DNA of 64,000 bases. It comes from Hybos culiciformis (Eukaryota; Arthropoda; Insecta; Diptera; Hybotidae). Every line of letters begins with the position of its first letter. The stretch's first letter is position 1. Shown one piece after another: positions 51,840 to 62,577 of the stretch. The notes under the pieces were generated by a model. That model was not told the origin of the DNA, searched no databases, and worked only from the letters and a program-made list of their open reading frames with translations. Made by a program: the position numbers and the translations under genes. Where the stretch lies: positions 30,001,250 through 30,065,249 of the forward strand of contig OZ023274.1 in NCBI GenBank assembly GCA_964007475.1, given 5' to 3'.

Positions 51840-52831
51840 TTTTTTTCGTGGTTATTTAGTGTTCTAGAGATATAGGAGATCGGGTGGTTGTTTTGTGAGA
51901 GCACGGCTCCTATTGCTACGTTAGATGCATCCGTGCTTAGCTCAAAAGGTTTTTGAAAGTTCGGATATATGAGAATTGGTTCTGTTACTAAAAGAGTTTT
52001 AAGTTTTAGGAATGATTCTCTGTATTCCTCATTATTTAAATCTATTTTTGCTCCTTTTTTTAAATAATTGGTTAAAGGGAATGCGACTTTCGCATAATCT
52101 TTTATAAACTTTCTGTAAAAACCAGTTATACCCAAAAAACTTTTTATTTCTTTTTGGTTCTTAGGTAAACTGATATTTTGGATAGCTTCAATTTTTTTTG
52201 GATTGGGTTTAATACCCTGATTTGATATAACGTGTCCTAAAAAATTAGTTTCCTTACAAAGAAAATTACATTTATCGACTTGGAGCTTTAGATTTGCCTT
52301 ATTTAATTTATTCAAAATTTTTTGTAGCGAATCAAAGTGTTCTTGTAATGAAGTCGAGAATACAAGGATGTCGTCCATATATACTACGCAGATTTTATTG
52401 ATAAACTCTTTTAAAACTTCGTTCATTAGCCTCTGAAACGTAGAGGGCGCATTACGCAGCCCAAATGGCATTCTCAAAAACTCGTAATGCCCCGTTGCAG
52501 TAGAAAAAGCAGTTTTATGTTGGTCTTTGGGATCAACCTCGATTTGGTGAAATCCTTTTGCCAATTCGAGAGTAGTGAAATAATTTGCTCTACCTAGTTT
52601 CTCGAAAATATCTTCGATATTAGGTATGAGGAATCTGTCTTCTATAGTAACCTCGTTCAGTTTTCTATAATCGATGACCATTCGGCACTTCTGTACTCCA
52701 CTGTTATCTTCTTTTTTTGGGACAACCCATATGGGTGAATTGTAAGGAGAGTTAGAGTTTCGTATAATTTTATTACGTAACATTTCTTCAATTTGTGTAT
52801 CAACTTCATTTTTGTGAATTTCAGGATAGCG
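51840..52831 (-). CDS. Errantivirus reverse transcriptase and start of RNase H
   Basis: Open from the codon after the TAG at 52832 to the insertion edge. RT blocks in order: [56 protein letters not shown], the catalytic [11 protein letters not shown] and TNFLGHVIS, followed by [15 protein letters not shown] and the first RNase H motif [15 protein letters not shown]. All catalytic aspartates are present. It is an RNA-dependent DNA polymerase. The chain is cut in RNase H at 51839 by the 3.2-kb element and separated from protease by one stop codon. Confidence 0.93.
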
Positions 52832-53428
52832 CTAGAGTTTGGAATAAATGGGAATTTCATTTTTTGTTTTAATACAATGTTTTATTTGGTTAGTGAAAGT
52901 TAGGTCATCACCATCTTTATAAAATATCCCTTTATTATTTAAAATTAATTTAAAAAGAGATTGTTTTTCATTCCAATTTAAGTGAGACGTATTGACATGG
53001 TTTAATAAATTAAAATTATTAATTTCATGGGAAAACAATTCAATAGAATTTTCTTTATAGCTACTTCGGTTATATTCTTCCTCATATTCATTAAGAAATA
53101 AAGGGATAGTAGCATTCTTTGTTTTCAATGTTCTGTCTTCGGAATTAATGATGCAATTAAGGGGAGCGAGAATATTATTCCCTATGAGACCGTCGAATTT
53201 ATTATGAAATTCAACCTCTAAAAATTCGACGAAGTAATTTTTTTCATTGAAAATTTCGAATAGTGGAAATTTGCATAATATATCTGTATGCACATTATGA
53301 TTTAAGGTTTTAAGGCATTGAATATTTGTTTTGTGTTTCCATTTTAATTGACATAAATTTGGATTAATTATACTTGATTCAGCACCTGAATCAATTAAAA
53401 ACTTAAGGGGTCTTACCCTTGTTTCCAC
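52832..53428 (-). CDS. Errantivirus protease (copy A, joined to pol)
   Basis: Starts METRVRPLKFLIDSGAES, containing the aspartic-protease active site DSGA. GLIGNNILAPLNCIIN is the flap/second-strand region. It cuts the Gag-Pol polyprotein. It lies directly after gag A (2-bp gap, so a frameshift or reinitiation is needed). An in-frame TAG (52834-52832) separates it from RT, probably a point mutation because the reading frame continues beyond it. Copies B and C (55050-55394, 57015-57359) stop after 114 residues where the duplicated unit ends. Confidence 0.9.
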   Translation of the reverse strand: METRVRPLKFLIDSGAESSIINPNLCQLKWKHKTNIQCLKTLNHNVHTDILCKFPLFEIFNEKNYFVEFLEVEFHNKFDGLIGNNILAPLNCIINSEDRTLKTKNATIPLFLNEYEEEYNRSSYKENSIELFSHEINNFNLLNHVNTSHLNWNEKQSLFKLILNNKGIFYKDGDDLTFTNQIKHCIKTKNEIPIYSKL

Positions 53429-53430
53429 TA

Positions 53431-54351
53431 CTATATAGGGTAATTGTTTGGACCGTTGTCGCGAAAATTTTGATTTTTATTTGTCGAAATATCCATTGGT
53501 TCAACCGTGTTGTTATTATTAGTAAATCGTGTTTGAGTACTATTTCGACTTGGATAGTTATTGAAATTATTATTATGGGAATTTTGCCTGTATTGGTTAG
53601 GTGCAAATGATCTGTTGTTATTATAATTAACCGCATTATTAGGACCGTATCCTTGATTTGACTGATAATTTCCTGAATTATTTTGGTTTCTATTTGCAGA
53701 ATTTGAATTATAATTGCTTGATTTGTTCTTATTGAACGAATTTCCTGCACTGTTTTTATTAGGGGTCTTATGACATAGGCCTTGTGCATTTAAATGTTGG
53801 TAGTTTCCATCACGGATAATTTGAAAGGCTGCTTCGAGAGAATCTGGATTCCTACTAAATATAACACTTCGGACTGGTTCAGGAAGGTTGTTTTTAAGGG
53901 TATCTAGAGCTATACGCCTATTACTTTGAATTCTATCATTATCGACTTCATTATTTAATAAATAATAATTATTAATTCGACAGAGATAATTGTTGATTTT
54001 TTCATAGAAATCTTTTATGTTCGATGTAATTCTACAAGATCGGATTTTATCGATTAATCTGTCTGCGTTTAGTCTTTCACCGTGATTTTCGACCAGAATT
54101 CGCCTTATTTGTTGCCATTCTGTAACACTTCCATGCGATCTTAAAGTTTTCTTGGCAGGGCCTGTAATTTTATCTGTAACATAGGCCCATAATACTGACT
54201 GATTATCGACATTAAAATTAGCTATTTGTCTACCCAGATAATCTATACGTTCGACAAATTCAGGTAGATAACTTATCTCGGACCCGTCAAAAGGAGTTAC
54301 TTTATTAATAAAGCCTAGTATTAGATTAAGTCGGTCTACGTGATCAGCCAT
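53431..54351 (-). CDS. gag: Errantivirus Gag, copy A
   Basis: 306 codons, MADHVDRLNLILGFINKV to NYPI stop. The N-terminal two-thirds is a helical capsid-like domain (WQQIRRILVENHGERL, FYEKINNYLCRIN). The C-terminal third is an asparagine/serine-rich low-complexity nucleocapsid without CCHC zinc knuckles (QNNSGNYQSNQGYG), as in several errantiviruses. It forms the particle core. It is the pol-proximal copy. It differs from B and C at a few residues (for example DTLKNN versus DTFKNN, NKNQ versus NENQ). Confidence 0.93.
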   Translation of the reverse strand: MADHVDRLNLILGFINKVTPFDGSEISYLPEFVERIDYLGRQIANFNVDNQSVLWAYVTDKITGPAKKTLRSHGSVTEWQQIRRILVENHGERLNADRLIDKIRSCRITSNIKDFYEKINNYLCRINNYYLLNNEVDNDRIQSNRRIALDTLKNNLPEPVRSVIFSRNPDSLEAAFQIIRDGNYQHLNAQGLCHKTPNKNSAGNSFNKNKSSNYNSNSANRNQNNSGNYQSNQGYGPNNAVNYNNNRSFAPNQYRQNSHNNNFNNYPSRNSTQTRFTNNNNTVEPMDISTNKNQNFRDNGPNNYPI

Positions 54352-55396
54352 ATTACTATTTGTTTTTTATGAAGTTTTTAAGGATAAGGATCAGGATGAA
54401 CAAGTAAGTATGAAATTTGAAAAATTTTAGTAGTGTTTTTTTGAAGAATTTTGATAAAAATGTCTATGTACTACTTTTTGTTTATTTTTTTTTTTTATAA
54501 CAATTAAAGTTTAATGTTAAAATAATAGATAAAATTATAGTAAAATTTGATGTTAATAAGTTTGGATAAAATAGTTGGTAATTGGAACTTGCTCACCGAT
54601 TTTTGATGTAAACCTTCCTTTGTTCAGCACTGATGTTTATTCGCACCAATAATTTTTGTTTATTTTAGTTTAATTAAGTTTTGTTTTATTTTAATTGAAA
54701 TTGTTTTTGATTTTTTATTATTTTTATAATTAATAATTAATAATAAATAATAAATTATTTTTATTATTTTTATAAGGCCTTGCCTCAGTCTCAAGGCAAG
54801 ATTAAGATTTTTGATGACTGTTACACCTTATACAAATAGGGATAATAATTTTAATTATTTAAGTTTTTGTTTTTGTAAATTTACTGGTAACCAATAATTA
54901 TTTTTTTTTTATTTATTCGATAAGGTCTTGTCTCAGTCTCAAGACAAGATTAAGTTTTTTTTTTTTTGTTTATGACTTTTACACCTTATACAAATTAGGA
55001 TAATAATTTTAATAATTTTAGTTTTAATTATGTTAATCACTAATTTATTTTATTCATTAAGAAATAAAGGGATAGTAGCATTCTTTGTTTTCAATGTTCT
55101 GTCTTCGTAATTAATGATGCAATTAAGGGGAGCGAGAATATTATTCCCTATGAGACCGTCGAATTTATTATGAAATTCAACCTCTAAAAATTCGACGAAG
55201 TAATTTTTTTCATTGAAAATTTCGAATAGTGGAAATTTGCATAATATATCTGTATGCACATTATGATTTAAGGTTTTAAGGCATTGAATATTTGTTTTGT
55301 GTTTCCATTTTAATTGACATAAATTTGGATTAATTATACTTGATTCAGCACCTGAATCAATTAAAAACTTAAGGGGTCTTACCCTTGTTTCCACTA

Positions 55397-56317
55397 CTAT
55401 ATAGGGTAATTGTTTGGACCGTTGTCGCGAAAATTTTGATTTTCATTTGTCGAAATATCCATTGGTTCAACCGTGTTGTTATTATTAGTAAATCGTGTTT
55501 GAGTACTATTTCGACTTGGATAGTTATTGAAATTATTATTATGGGAATTTTGCCTGTATTGGTTAGGTGCAAATGATCTGTTGTTATTATAATTAACCGC
55601 ATTATTAGGACCGTATCCTTGATTTGACTGATAATTTCCTGAATTATTTTGGTTTCTATTTGCAGAATTTGAATTATAATTGCTTGATTTGTTCTTATTG
55701 AACGAATTTCCTGCACTGTTTTTATTAGGGGTCTTATGACATAGGCCTTGTGCATTTAAATGTTGGTAGTTTCCATCACGGATAATTTGAAAGGCTGCTT
55801 CGAGAGAATCTGGATTCCTACTAAATATAACACTTCGGACTGGTTCAGGAAGGTTGTTTTTAAAGGTATCTAGAGCTATACGCCTATTACTTTGAATTCT
55901 ATCATTATCGACTTCATTATTTAATAAATAATAATTATTAATTCGACAGAGATAATTGTTGATTTTTTCATAGAAATCTTTTATGTTCGATGTAATTCTA
56001 CAAGATCGGATTTTATCGATTAATCTGTCTGCGTTTAGTCTTTCACCGTGATTTTCGACCAGAATTCGCCTTATTTGTTGCCATTCTGTAACACTTCCAT
56101 GCGATCTTAAAGTTTTCTTGGCAGGGCCTGTAATTTTATCTGTAACATAGGCCCATAATACTGCCTGATTATCGACATTAAAATTAGCTATTTGTCTACC
56201 CAGATAATCTATACGTTCGACAAATTCAGGTAGATAACTTATCTCGGACCCGTCAAAAGGAGTTACTTTATTAATAAAGCCTAGTATTAGATTAAGTCGG
56301 TCTACGTGATCAGCCAT
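55397..56317 (-). CDS. gag: Errantivirus Gag, copy B
   Basis: 306 codons, fully open. Almost identical to A; it carries A in DNQAVLW where A and C have S. It shares the DTFKNN and NENQ states with C. It is followed by a truncated protease ORF (55394-55050). Confidence 0.92.
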   Translation of the reverse strand: MADHVDRLNLILGFINKVTPFDGSEISYLPEFVERIDYLGRQIANFNVDNQAVLWAYVTDKITGPAKKTLRSHGSVTEWQQIRRILVENHGERLNADRLIDKIRSCRITSNIKDFYEKINNYLCRINNYYLLNNEVDNDRIQSNRRIALDTFKNNLPEPVRSVIFSRNPDSLEAAFQIIRDGNYQHLNAQGLCHKTPNKNSAGNSFNKNKSSNYNSNSANRNQNNSGNYQSNQGYGPNNAVNYNNNRSFAPNQYRQNSHNNNFNNYPSRNSTQTRFTNNNNTVEPMDISTNENQNFRDNGPNNYPI

Positions 56318-57361
56318 ATTACTATTTGTTTTTTATGAAGTTTTTAAGGATAAGGATCAGGATGAACAAGTAAGTATGAAATTTGAAAAATTTTAGTAGT
56401 GTTTTTTTGAAGAATTTTGATAAAAATGTCTATGTACTACTTTTTGTTTATTTTTTTTTTTTATAACAATTAAAGTTTAATGTTAAAATAATAGATAAAA
56501 TTATAGTAAAATTTGATGTTAATAAGTTTGGATAAAATAGTTGGTAATTGGAACTTGCTCACCGATTTTTGATGTAAACCTTCCTTTGTTCAGCACTGAT
56601 GTTTATTCGCACCAATAATTTTTGTTTATTTTAGTTTAATTAAGTTTTGTTTTATTTTAATTGAAATTGTTTTTGATTTTTTATTATTTTTATAATTAAT
56701 AATTAATAATAAATAATAAATTATTTTTATTATTTTTATAAGGCCTTGCCTCAGTCTCAAGGCAAGATTAAGATTTTTGATGACTGTTACACCTTATACA
56801 AATAGGGATAATAATTTTAATTATTTAAGTTTTTGTTTTTGTAAATTTACTGGTAACCAATAATTATTTTTTTTTTATTTATTCGATAAGGTCTTGTCTC
56901 AGTCTCAAGACAAGATTAAGTTTTTTTTTTTTTTTTATGACTTTTACACCTTATACAAATTAGGATAATAATTTTAATAATTTTAGTTTTAATTATGTTA
57001 ATCACTAATTTATTTTATTCATTAAGAAATAAAGGGATAGTAGCATTCTTTGTTTTCAATGTTCTGTCTTCGTAATTAATGATGCAATTAAGGGGAGCGA
57101 GAATATTATTCCCTATGAGACCGTCGAATTTATTATGAAATTCAACCTCTAAAAATTCGACGAAGTAATTTTTTTCATTGAAAATTTCGAATAGTGGAAA
57201 TTTGCATAATATATCTGTATGCACATTATGATTTAAGGTTTTAAGGCATTGAATATTTGTTTTGTGTTTCCATTTTAATTGACATAAATTTGGATTAATT
57301 ATACTTGATTCAGCACCTGAATCAATTAAAAACTTAAGGGGTCTTACCCTTGTTTCCACTA

Positions 57362-58282
57362 CTATATAGGGTAATTGTTTGGACCGTTGTCGCGAAAATT
57401 TTGATTTTCATTTGTCGAAATATCCATTGGTTCAACCGTGTTGTTATTATTAGTAAATCGTGTTTGAGTACTATTTCGACTTGGATAGTTATTGAAATTA
57501 TTATTATGGGAATTTTGCCTGTATTGGTTAGGTGCAAATGATCTGTTGTTATTATAATTAACCGCATTATTAGGACCGTATCCTTGATTTGACTGATAAT
57601 TTCCTGAATTATTTTGGTTTCTATTTGCAGAATTTGAATTATAATTGCTTGATTTGTTCTTATTGAACGAATTTCCAGCACTGTTTTTATTAGGGGTCTT
57701 ATGACATAGGCCTTGTGCATTTAAATGTTGGTAGTTTCCATCACGGATAATTTGAAAGGCTGCTTCGAGAGAATCTGGATTCCTACTAAATATAACATTT
57801 CGGACTGGTTCAGGAAGGTTGTTTTTAAAGGTATCTAGAGCTATACGCCTATTACTTTGAATTCTATCATTATCGACTTCATTATTTAATAAATAATAAT
57901 TATTAGTTCGACAGAGATAATTGTTGATTTTTTCATAGAAATCTTTTATGTTCGATGTAATTCTACAAGATCGGATTTTATCGATTAATCTGTCTGCGTT
58001 TAGTCTTTCACCGTGATTTTCGACCAGAATTCGCCTTATTTGTTGCCATTCTGTAACACTTCCATGCGATCTTAAAGTTTTCTTGGCAGGGCCTGTAATT
58101 TTATCTGTAACATAGGCCCATAATACTGACTGATTATCGACATTAAAATTAGCTATTTGTCTACCCAGATAATCTATACGTTCGACAAATTCAGGTAGAT
58201 AACTTATCTCGGACCCGTCAAAAGGAGTTACTTTATTAATAAAGCCTAGTATTAGATTAAGTCGGTCTACGTGATCAGCCAT
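57362..58282 (-). CDS. gag: Errantivirus Gag, copy C (LTR-proximal)
   Basis: 306 codons, fully open. Private changes: CRTNNY (I to T) and PVRNVIF (S to N). As the first gag after the 5' LTR and leader, this is the copy a genomic RNA would translate first. Its downstream protease is truncated (57359-57015), so Gag-Pol from here would lack RT (inference). Confidence 0.92.
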   Translation of the reverse strand: MADHVDRLNLILGFINKVTPFDGSEISYLPEFVERIDYLGRQIANFNVDNQSVLWAYVTDKITGPAKKTLRSHGSVTEWQQIRRILVENHGERLNADRLIDKIRSCRITSNIKDFYEKINNYLCRTNNYYLLNNEVDNDRIQSNRRIALDTFKNNLPEPVRNVIFSRNPDSLEAAFQIIRDGNYQHLNAQGLCHKTPNKNSAGNSFNKNKSSNYNSNSANRNQNNSGNYQSNQGYGPNNAVNYNNNRSFAPNQYRQNSHNNNFNNYPSRNSTQTRFTNNNNTVEPMDISTNENQNFRDNGPNNYPI

Positions 58283-59137
58283 ATTACTATTTGTTTTTTA
58301 TGAAGTTTTTAAGGATAAGGATCAGGATGAACAAGTAAGTATGAAATTTGAAAAATTTTAGTAGTGTTTTTTTGAAGAATTTTGATAAAAATGTCTATGT
58401 ACTACTTTTTGTTTATTTTTTTTTTTTATAACAATTAAAGTTTAATGTTAAAATAATAGATAAAATTATAGTAAAATTTGATGTTAATAAGTTTGGATAA
58501 AATAGTTGGTAATTGCTCACCGATTTTTGATGTAAACCTTCCTTTGTTCAGCACTGATGTTTATTCGCACCAATAATTTTTGTTTATTTTAGTTTAATTA
58601 AGTTTTGTTTTATTTTAATTGAAATTGTTTTTGATTTTTTATTATTTTTATAATTAATAATTAATAATAAATAATAAATTATTTTTATAAGGGCTTGCCT
58701 CAGTCTCAAGGCAAGATTAAGATTTTTGATGACTGTTACACCTTATACAAATAGGGATAATAATTTTAATTATTTAAGTTTTTGTTTTTGTAAATTTACT
58801 GGTAACCAATAATTATTTTTTTTTTATTTTTTTTTTTCGATAAGGTCTTGTCTCAGTCTCAAGACAAGATTAAGTTTTCTTTTTTTTTTTTTATGACTTT
58901 TACACCTTATACAAATTAGGACAATAATTTTAATAATTTTAGTTTTAATTATGTTAATCACTAATTTATTTTTAAATAGTAAATTTATAAATTTAGTTTA
59001 CTTTAAATTTAGTTCACTTTATAAAATTCGTGTTTTTAATTTTTTTTTTTAAAAATTTTTTTTTTTTTTTGTTAAATTTAATAAAAATTGAATTACTTTT
59101 ATTTTAGATTTACCAAAAAATTCTTATTTTTGATAAA
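58283..59137 (-). other. Errantivirus 5' leader (untranslated)
   Basis: AT-rich leader between primer site and gag C. It contains two related imperfect stem-loops, TGCCTCAGTCTCAAGGCA-type and TGTCTCAGTCTCAAGACA-type (about 58692-58712 and 58846-58867), present in each of the three unit copies. Possibly dimerisation or packaging signals (inference). Confidence 0.7.
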
Positions 59138-59154
59138 TCCTACCGACTGCGCCA
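59138..59154 (-). other. Errantivirus primer binding site (tRNA-Ser)
   Basis: Minus strand TGGCGCAGTCGGTAGGA, directly adjoining the 5' LTR, complementary to the 3' end of tRNA-Ser, the primer of the 17.6/297/ZAM branch rather than the tRNA-Lys of gypsy itself. Confidence 0.9.
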
Positions 59155-59543
59155 GTTACCTTTATTACTCAATTGAAAAGCTAATCCGCAAGCTGTAAAT
59201 TCAAAATCGAAATAATTAAATGGGTCTTATTTGTTCTGATGATAAAAGTAAATTTATTTTTTATTTTCTTTATTTCTTATTAGATGCTATTACTAAATGC
59301 TAATACAATAAAAATGAATTTATCTCTAAAAGTGTCAAATGACAAGCCAACATTTGATTATTTCTTCAAAAGGAAATAATAAAGATTAATTTGTGAAACA
59401 AAGAGTCTTATAAACTGTACTTTATTTTAACTGTAATAGGAATTTAGATAAAAAAATGTTGACTTAACATTTTTTGTCATACAGAATAATTTTAATTATC
59501 ATTTTTTGATACGTTTAAAATTATGTTAGAATTTAAACGTAAC
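59155..59543 (-). repeat. Errantivirus 5' LTR
   Basis: 389 bp, matches the LTR at 45168-45553 at about 99%. The TATA duplication follows at 59544-59547. An initiator-like and TATA-like context is hard to define in such AT-rich sequence. Confidence 0.93.
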
Positions 59544-59682
59544 TATATTTTTAAAATTGTTATTATAAGTAAAAATGTGATTGAAATAACAAATCGATTT
59601 TATATTTTTGGTTCAACATTTTTTCATATATATATTCATTTATTATGTATATATATGTTTATATATGTATATATATGTATAT

Positions 59683-60270
59683 CAGGCACGAAGCGTGAGT
59701 TTTTCAATATCGGAAGCACACTAAAAGAATTTACTGCTTTTTAGGCTTACAAATAATACAGTATTAAATAAGGCAAGATATTGAAATGCTCTGAAACACA
59801 TAGGTTCATTTTAATTATTTTGAAGTTAACATATGTACATTTAATGTTTATTACAAAATTGATCCGAATTTTTTTTACTTTAGAATAAAAATTTTAATTT
59901 GAATTATTTGAATAATTAAAAATTATATCGTTTTATTGTATCTTCAAATCACAAAAAAAATCAAATTAGTATACTTTTCAGCGCAAATAATGAATTTCCT
60001 TTACTCATTATTCTTATTCTTATACATAATTCCCTTTCCTACATTCTAATGTTTTTTAGGCGGTAAATTAAGTGTCTCTGCTATTAAAGGAAATTAAATT
60101 CCTATCCCTTTCATATTATTGAGAATGCATAATTTAAAATCATTATTCGCTACATTGAAATTTAGTTTAACGCCTGCTATGAAATTTAGGCGTTAATAAA
60201 AATTCCATTCTAAAAATAATGATTTCAAAAATTTTTCCATTAGTACAGAATATCAATATTGAAAAGCGAC
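59683..60270. mobile_element. Truncated hAT-type element (same family as 38174-38991)
   Basis: Starts CAGGCACGAAGCGTGAG and follows the family to GAAAAGCGACATCT, then diverges at about 60270, so the right end is missing and no TSD can be checked. An AT/GT microsatellite precedes it (59620-59682). 60271-60426 is unassigned. Confidence 0.82.
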
Positions 60271-61154
60271 ATCTGGATCTGATTAGAAAATTTAGATTTC
60301 CACGATTTAATTACCGTTATTCAAATAACATTAAAATAACGAGCGGTATATTTACTGCGGCCGGTGCAGCGCCAACAATTTCAATACAATTTTCCTAGAA
60401 CAGTTTTTCCATATATATATATATATTAGGGTGTCCCAAAAAAATGAAAGTCGTTTTTTTTTGCGTTTTATGTCAAAATAGTTGTAAATGAAGTTTCATG
60501 TCATTTGAACCACGGCAACCCGTGCCGACTTGCATCTAAACGTATCAGTGTAAGTCCATAGATAAGATATAGTAATAGATGGCCCACTCAAAAGATCTAA
60601 TACAGCGCCTGGTGGATTTGTGGAGGGAAGGTGAACTAAAAAAATAAAATTTTTGTAGGTGGCAGTTTATTTCTAATATTTCAAATAAAATTATTAAAAT
60701 TCAAATTTGCAGGAAAAAAGAAGATTATGAATAAAAGATAAATTAATTTTTATAGCAAATTTTTTATTTTCTTAATTTTTTTATAATAATAATTTATAAT
60801 AAACTTTTATAATAATTTAGTCTGTTTTCTAAAATAAGTTCAAAATTTAACTTCAATTAAAATTGTTTTTCGAAAATCCAGTTTATGATTTTTTTTAATA
60901 AAATTCAAATTAATTTTTTCTCAAAATAAATCACCTCCACGTCCAAACGCTTTTATTAAAAAAAAAAAAAAAATTAGAAAAAAAGCTCAGCCGGCTGGGT
61001 TGACAATAAAACAAAACGTAAACAAACAAGAGCGCCGGATGTGGTTGAAAGGTGAAACACATTAAGAAAACTGAAATTAATTTTGTTCTAAGTGAACCTA
61101 CCATGGTGCAAGTCTACGTGTTAACGTCAATATTTTGTAAGTAATTTTGACAAT

Positions 61155-61439
61155 TTGTTCGACATTGGACATGCTGATGCACTTAAATTAATGAAAATAG
61201 AGGAAGATAGGTTGTTCTTGCAGCGCCAAAGAGAGCCGGGTCGAGTTGGTCACTTAGGTGGGATTGATAATAAACTGGCCAAAAATAAGAAAGGGCGCAA
61301 CATCGAGATGTCGAAGAAGACAATCGTCGAATTAAATATGTTTCTGCTTCAATATCCTCGGCATCATACGAACTATTGCAAGAACATTCCTCTTCGAATT
61401 CTAGTGAAAAAATGGATGCAGAAGATTTCCCAGCACTGA
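61155..61439 (+). pseudogene. N-terminal part of the TAGGGTGTCCCA-element protein
   Basis: 94 codons: KLMKIEEDRLFLQRQREPGR, then GHLGGIDNKLAKNKKGRN. Lysine/arginine-rich; no domain recognised. It continues with stops toward the next segment (61440-61626), where words such as FITTKLVPALGRC can be read, so it is the decayed 5' part of one gene. Confidence 0.5.
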
Positions 61440-61626
61440 TCTATAGCTCATTACCTGGGACAAGTAAATCAGTAATGGGGAAAGATTTTATTACTACAAA
61501 GTTAGTTCCTGCATTAGGCAGGTGTTAATTATGCGAGATTCTGTGTTTATTATTGAAGCTACTATTGATGCACTTGGATTTAACCTTAACGTAAATCGAA
61601 AGAACGCTTGCCAATAGTTATTACAT

Positions 61627-62097
61627 ATGGTCTTAAAGAATAACTCATTGCTGTACAGGAAAGAACAGGCACAGCCTGTTTGGAAGGCGATCCTAGTTTG
61701 GAATCTCGAAAATAAACTCCAAATTCTCTGTTGTGATACTACGGCTTCGAATACAGGTCGTTTTAATAGTGCTTGTGTGCTCCTCGAGCAAAAATTTGAT
61801 AGCGAAATGATTATTTTCGCTTGCCGTCATCATGTATACAAACTGGTATTAAAGGCCCTATTCGAAAAGAAAATTAAACAAGTGACAACAAGCCCCGATA
61901 TTCAACTTTTTAAAAATCTCAAAGAAAATTGGAAAAACATCGATCTCAGTAAAATACAGTGTTACAGAGAAACAGTGGAATTCTTAATAACGGTTGAAGA
62001 GGAACAAAAACAATTTTTGTTACGCTGTGTACAAGAACACATGAAGATTTATCCTGCTTGTAAAAAGCGAACATTGAAACAGAAATATGTTCAGTAA
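61627..62097 (+). CDS. Transposase-like fragment with DTTASNTGR and CRHHV motifs
   Basis: 156 codons: LENKLQILCCDTTASNTGRF, NSACVLLEQKF, MIIFACRHHVYKLVLKALF, then a helical region with an SPDIQLFKNLKENWKNID block. I recall this DTT-SNTG ... CRHH-E pattern from uncharacterised transposon-associated proteins in aphids and Hydra. The order (an Asp-containing motif, then a C-x-HH motif) parallels the hAT catalytic core, where D and a C-x2-H lie in similar positions (inference). The second strong catalytic region and C-terminal glutamate are not visible, so this is partial. Confidence 0.55.
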   Translation: MVLKNNSLLYRKEQAQPVWKAILVWNLENKLQILCCDTTASNTGRFNSACVLLEQKFDSEMIIFACRHHVYKLVLKALFEKKIKQVTTSPDIQLFKNLKENWKNIDLSKIQCYRETVEFLITVEEEQKQFLLRCVQEHMKIYPACKKRTLKQKYVQ

Positions 62098-62401
62098 TGT
62101 TTCTTTTACAGCTAATATGTATGTTAATAACTATCTGCTTTGAATAAGATTTTGTCTTATTTACCAAAGAAATATACATTTTACAATCTTTCCATAGTAA
62201 TCCCCGTACAAGATCTCACCTAAATGTTTGACCTAAAGTCGGCAGGGGTTCCCGTTATTTTTTCCATTAAATTTTTTATATTTATGTTACTGAGGTGAAA
62301 TAGAAAAAAAATAGAGGGTATGCGTATTCAATTTTGCAAAAAAAAAAAATTTACCATAGTATCTTGGGACACCCTAATATATATATAATTCTAGTACCTA
62401 T

Positions 62402-62478
62402 GGTCGTTCCAAAACTAGAAATTCTAAAAATTAAAATAATTTTTCAGTTTCTAAAATAGTCTCAGTTTGGAAACGCAT
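62402..62478. repeat. Terminal fragment of the GAGCCCGTTCCC MITE family
   Basis: TCGTTCCAAAACTAGAAATT to AGTCTCAGTTTGG matches 44925-44990. Only one end is present. Confidence 0.75.
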
Positions 62479-62577
62479 TCTGTGTTATGATTTATTTTTT
62501 AATAATGAGAAAATAAGCACAGTTTTTTATTTTTTTTATTCCAGGTTTATTATTAAATTCTTAATATTAACTTCACT

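Larger units (their letters stand above)
53090..58975 (-). repeat. Tandem triplication of leader-gag-protease, unit about 1965 bp
   Basis: Unit A about 53090-55054, B 55055-57019, C 57020-58975. Each has the 5' leader, gag and the first 114 codons of protease. Junctions join AATTTATTTTA of the leader to TTCATTAAGAAATAAAGGG of protease and are identical at both boundaries, so one event created the unit and a second expanded it. Copies differ by few substitutions. C also lacks a 7-bp GAACTTG (near 58515) and about 11 bp of an AT-run. Confidence 0.93.
45168..59543 (-). mobile_element. Full-length errantivirus (Ty3/gypsy with env), recent insertion
   Basis: Perfect TATA duplications (45164-45167 and 59544-59547). 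Near-identical LTRs, primer site for tRNA-Ser, then gag, protease, RT, RNase H, integrase and env on the minus strand: the complete errantivirus order. The element is 14.4 kb because the leader-gag-protease segment is present three times and a 3.2-kb element sits in RNase H. Gag frames are open, and pol and env have only a few breaks. Confidence 0.95.
60427..62376. mobile_element. hAT-like element with coding remnants (TAGGGTGTCCCA ends)
   Basis: TAGGGTGTCCCA at the left and TGGGACACCCTA at the right, with 8-bp ATATATAT on both sides (60419-60426, 62377-62384). The duplication lies in an AT microsatellite, so it is less informative. 1950 bp; contains two ORFs (61155, 61627) and a GGAAGGTGAAC fragment near 60630. 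Ends and TSD length suit hAT; the protein type is unusual for it. Confidence 0.75.

Noticed and set aside
53403..57720. 128-codon minus-strand ORFs (MHKAYVIRPL...) overlapping gag
   Set aside because: Alternate-frame shadows of the asparagine-rich Gag C-terminus, triplicated with it; no independent evidence of coding.
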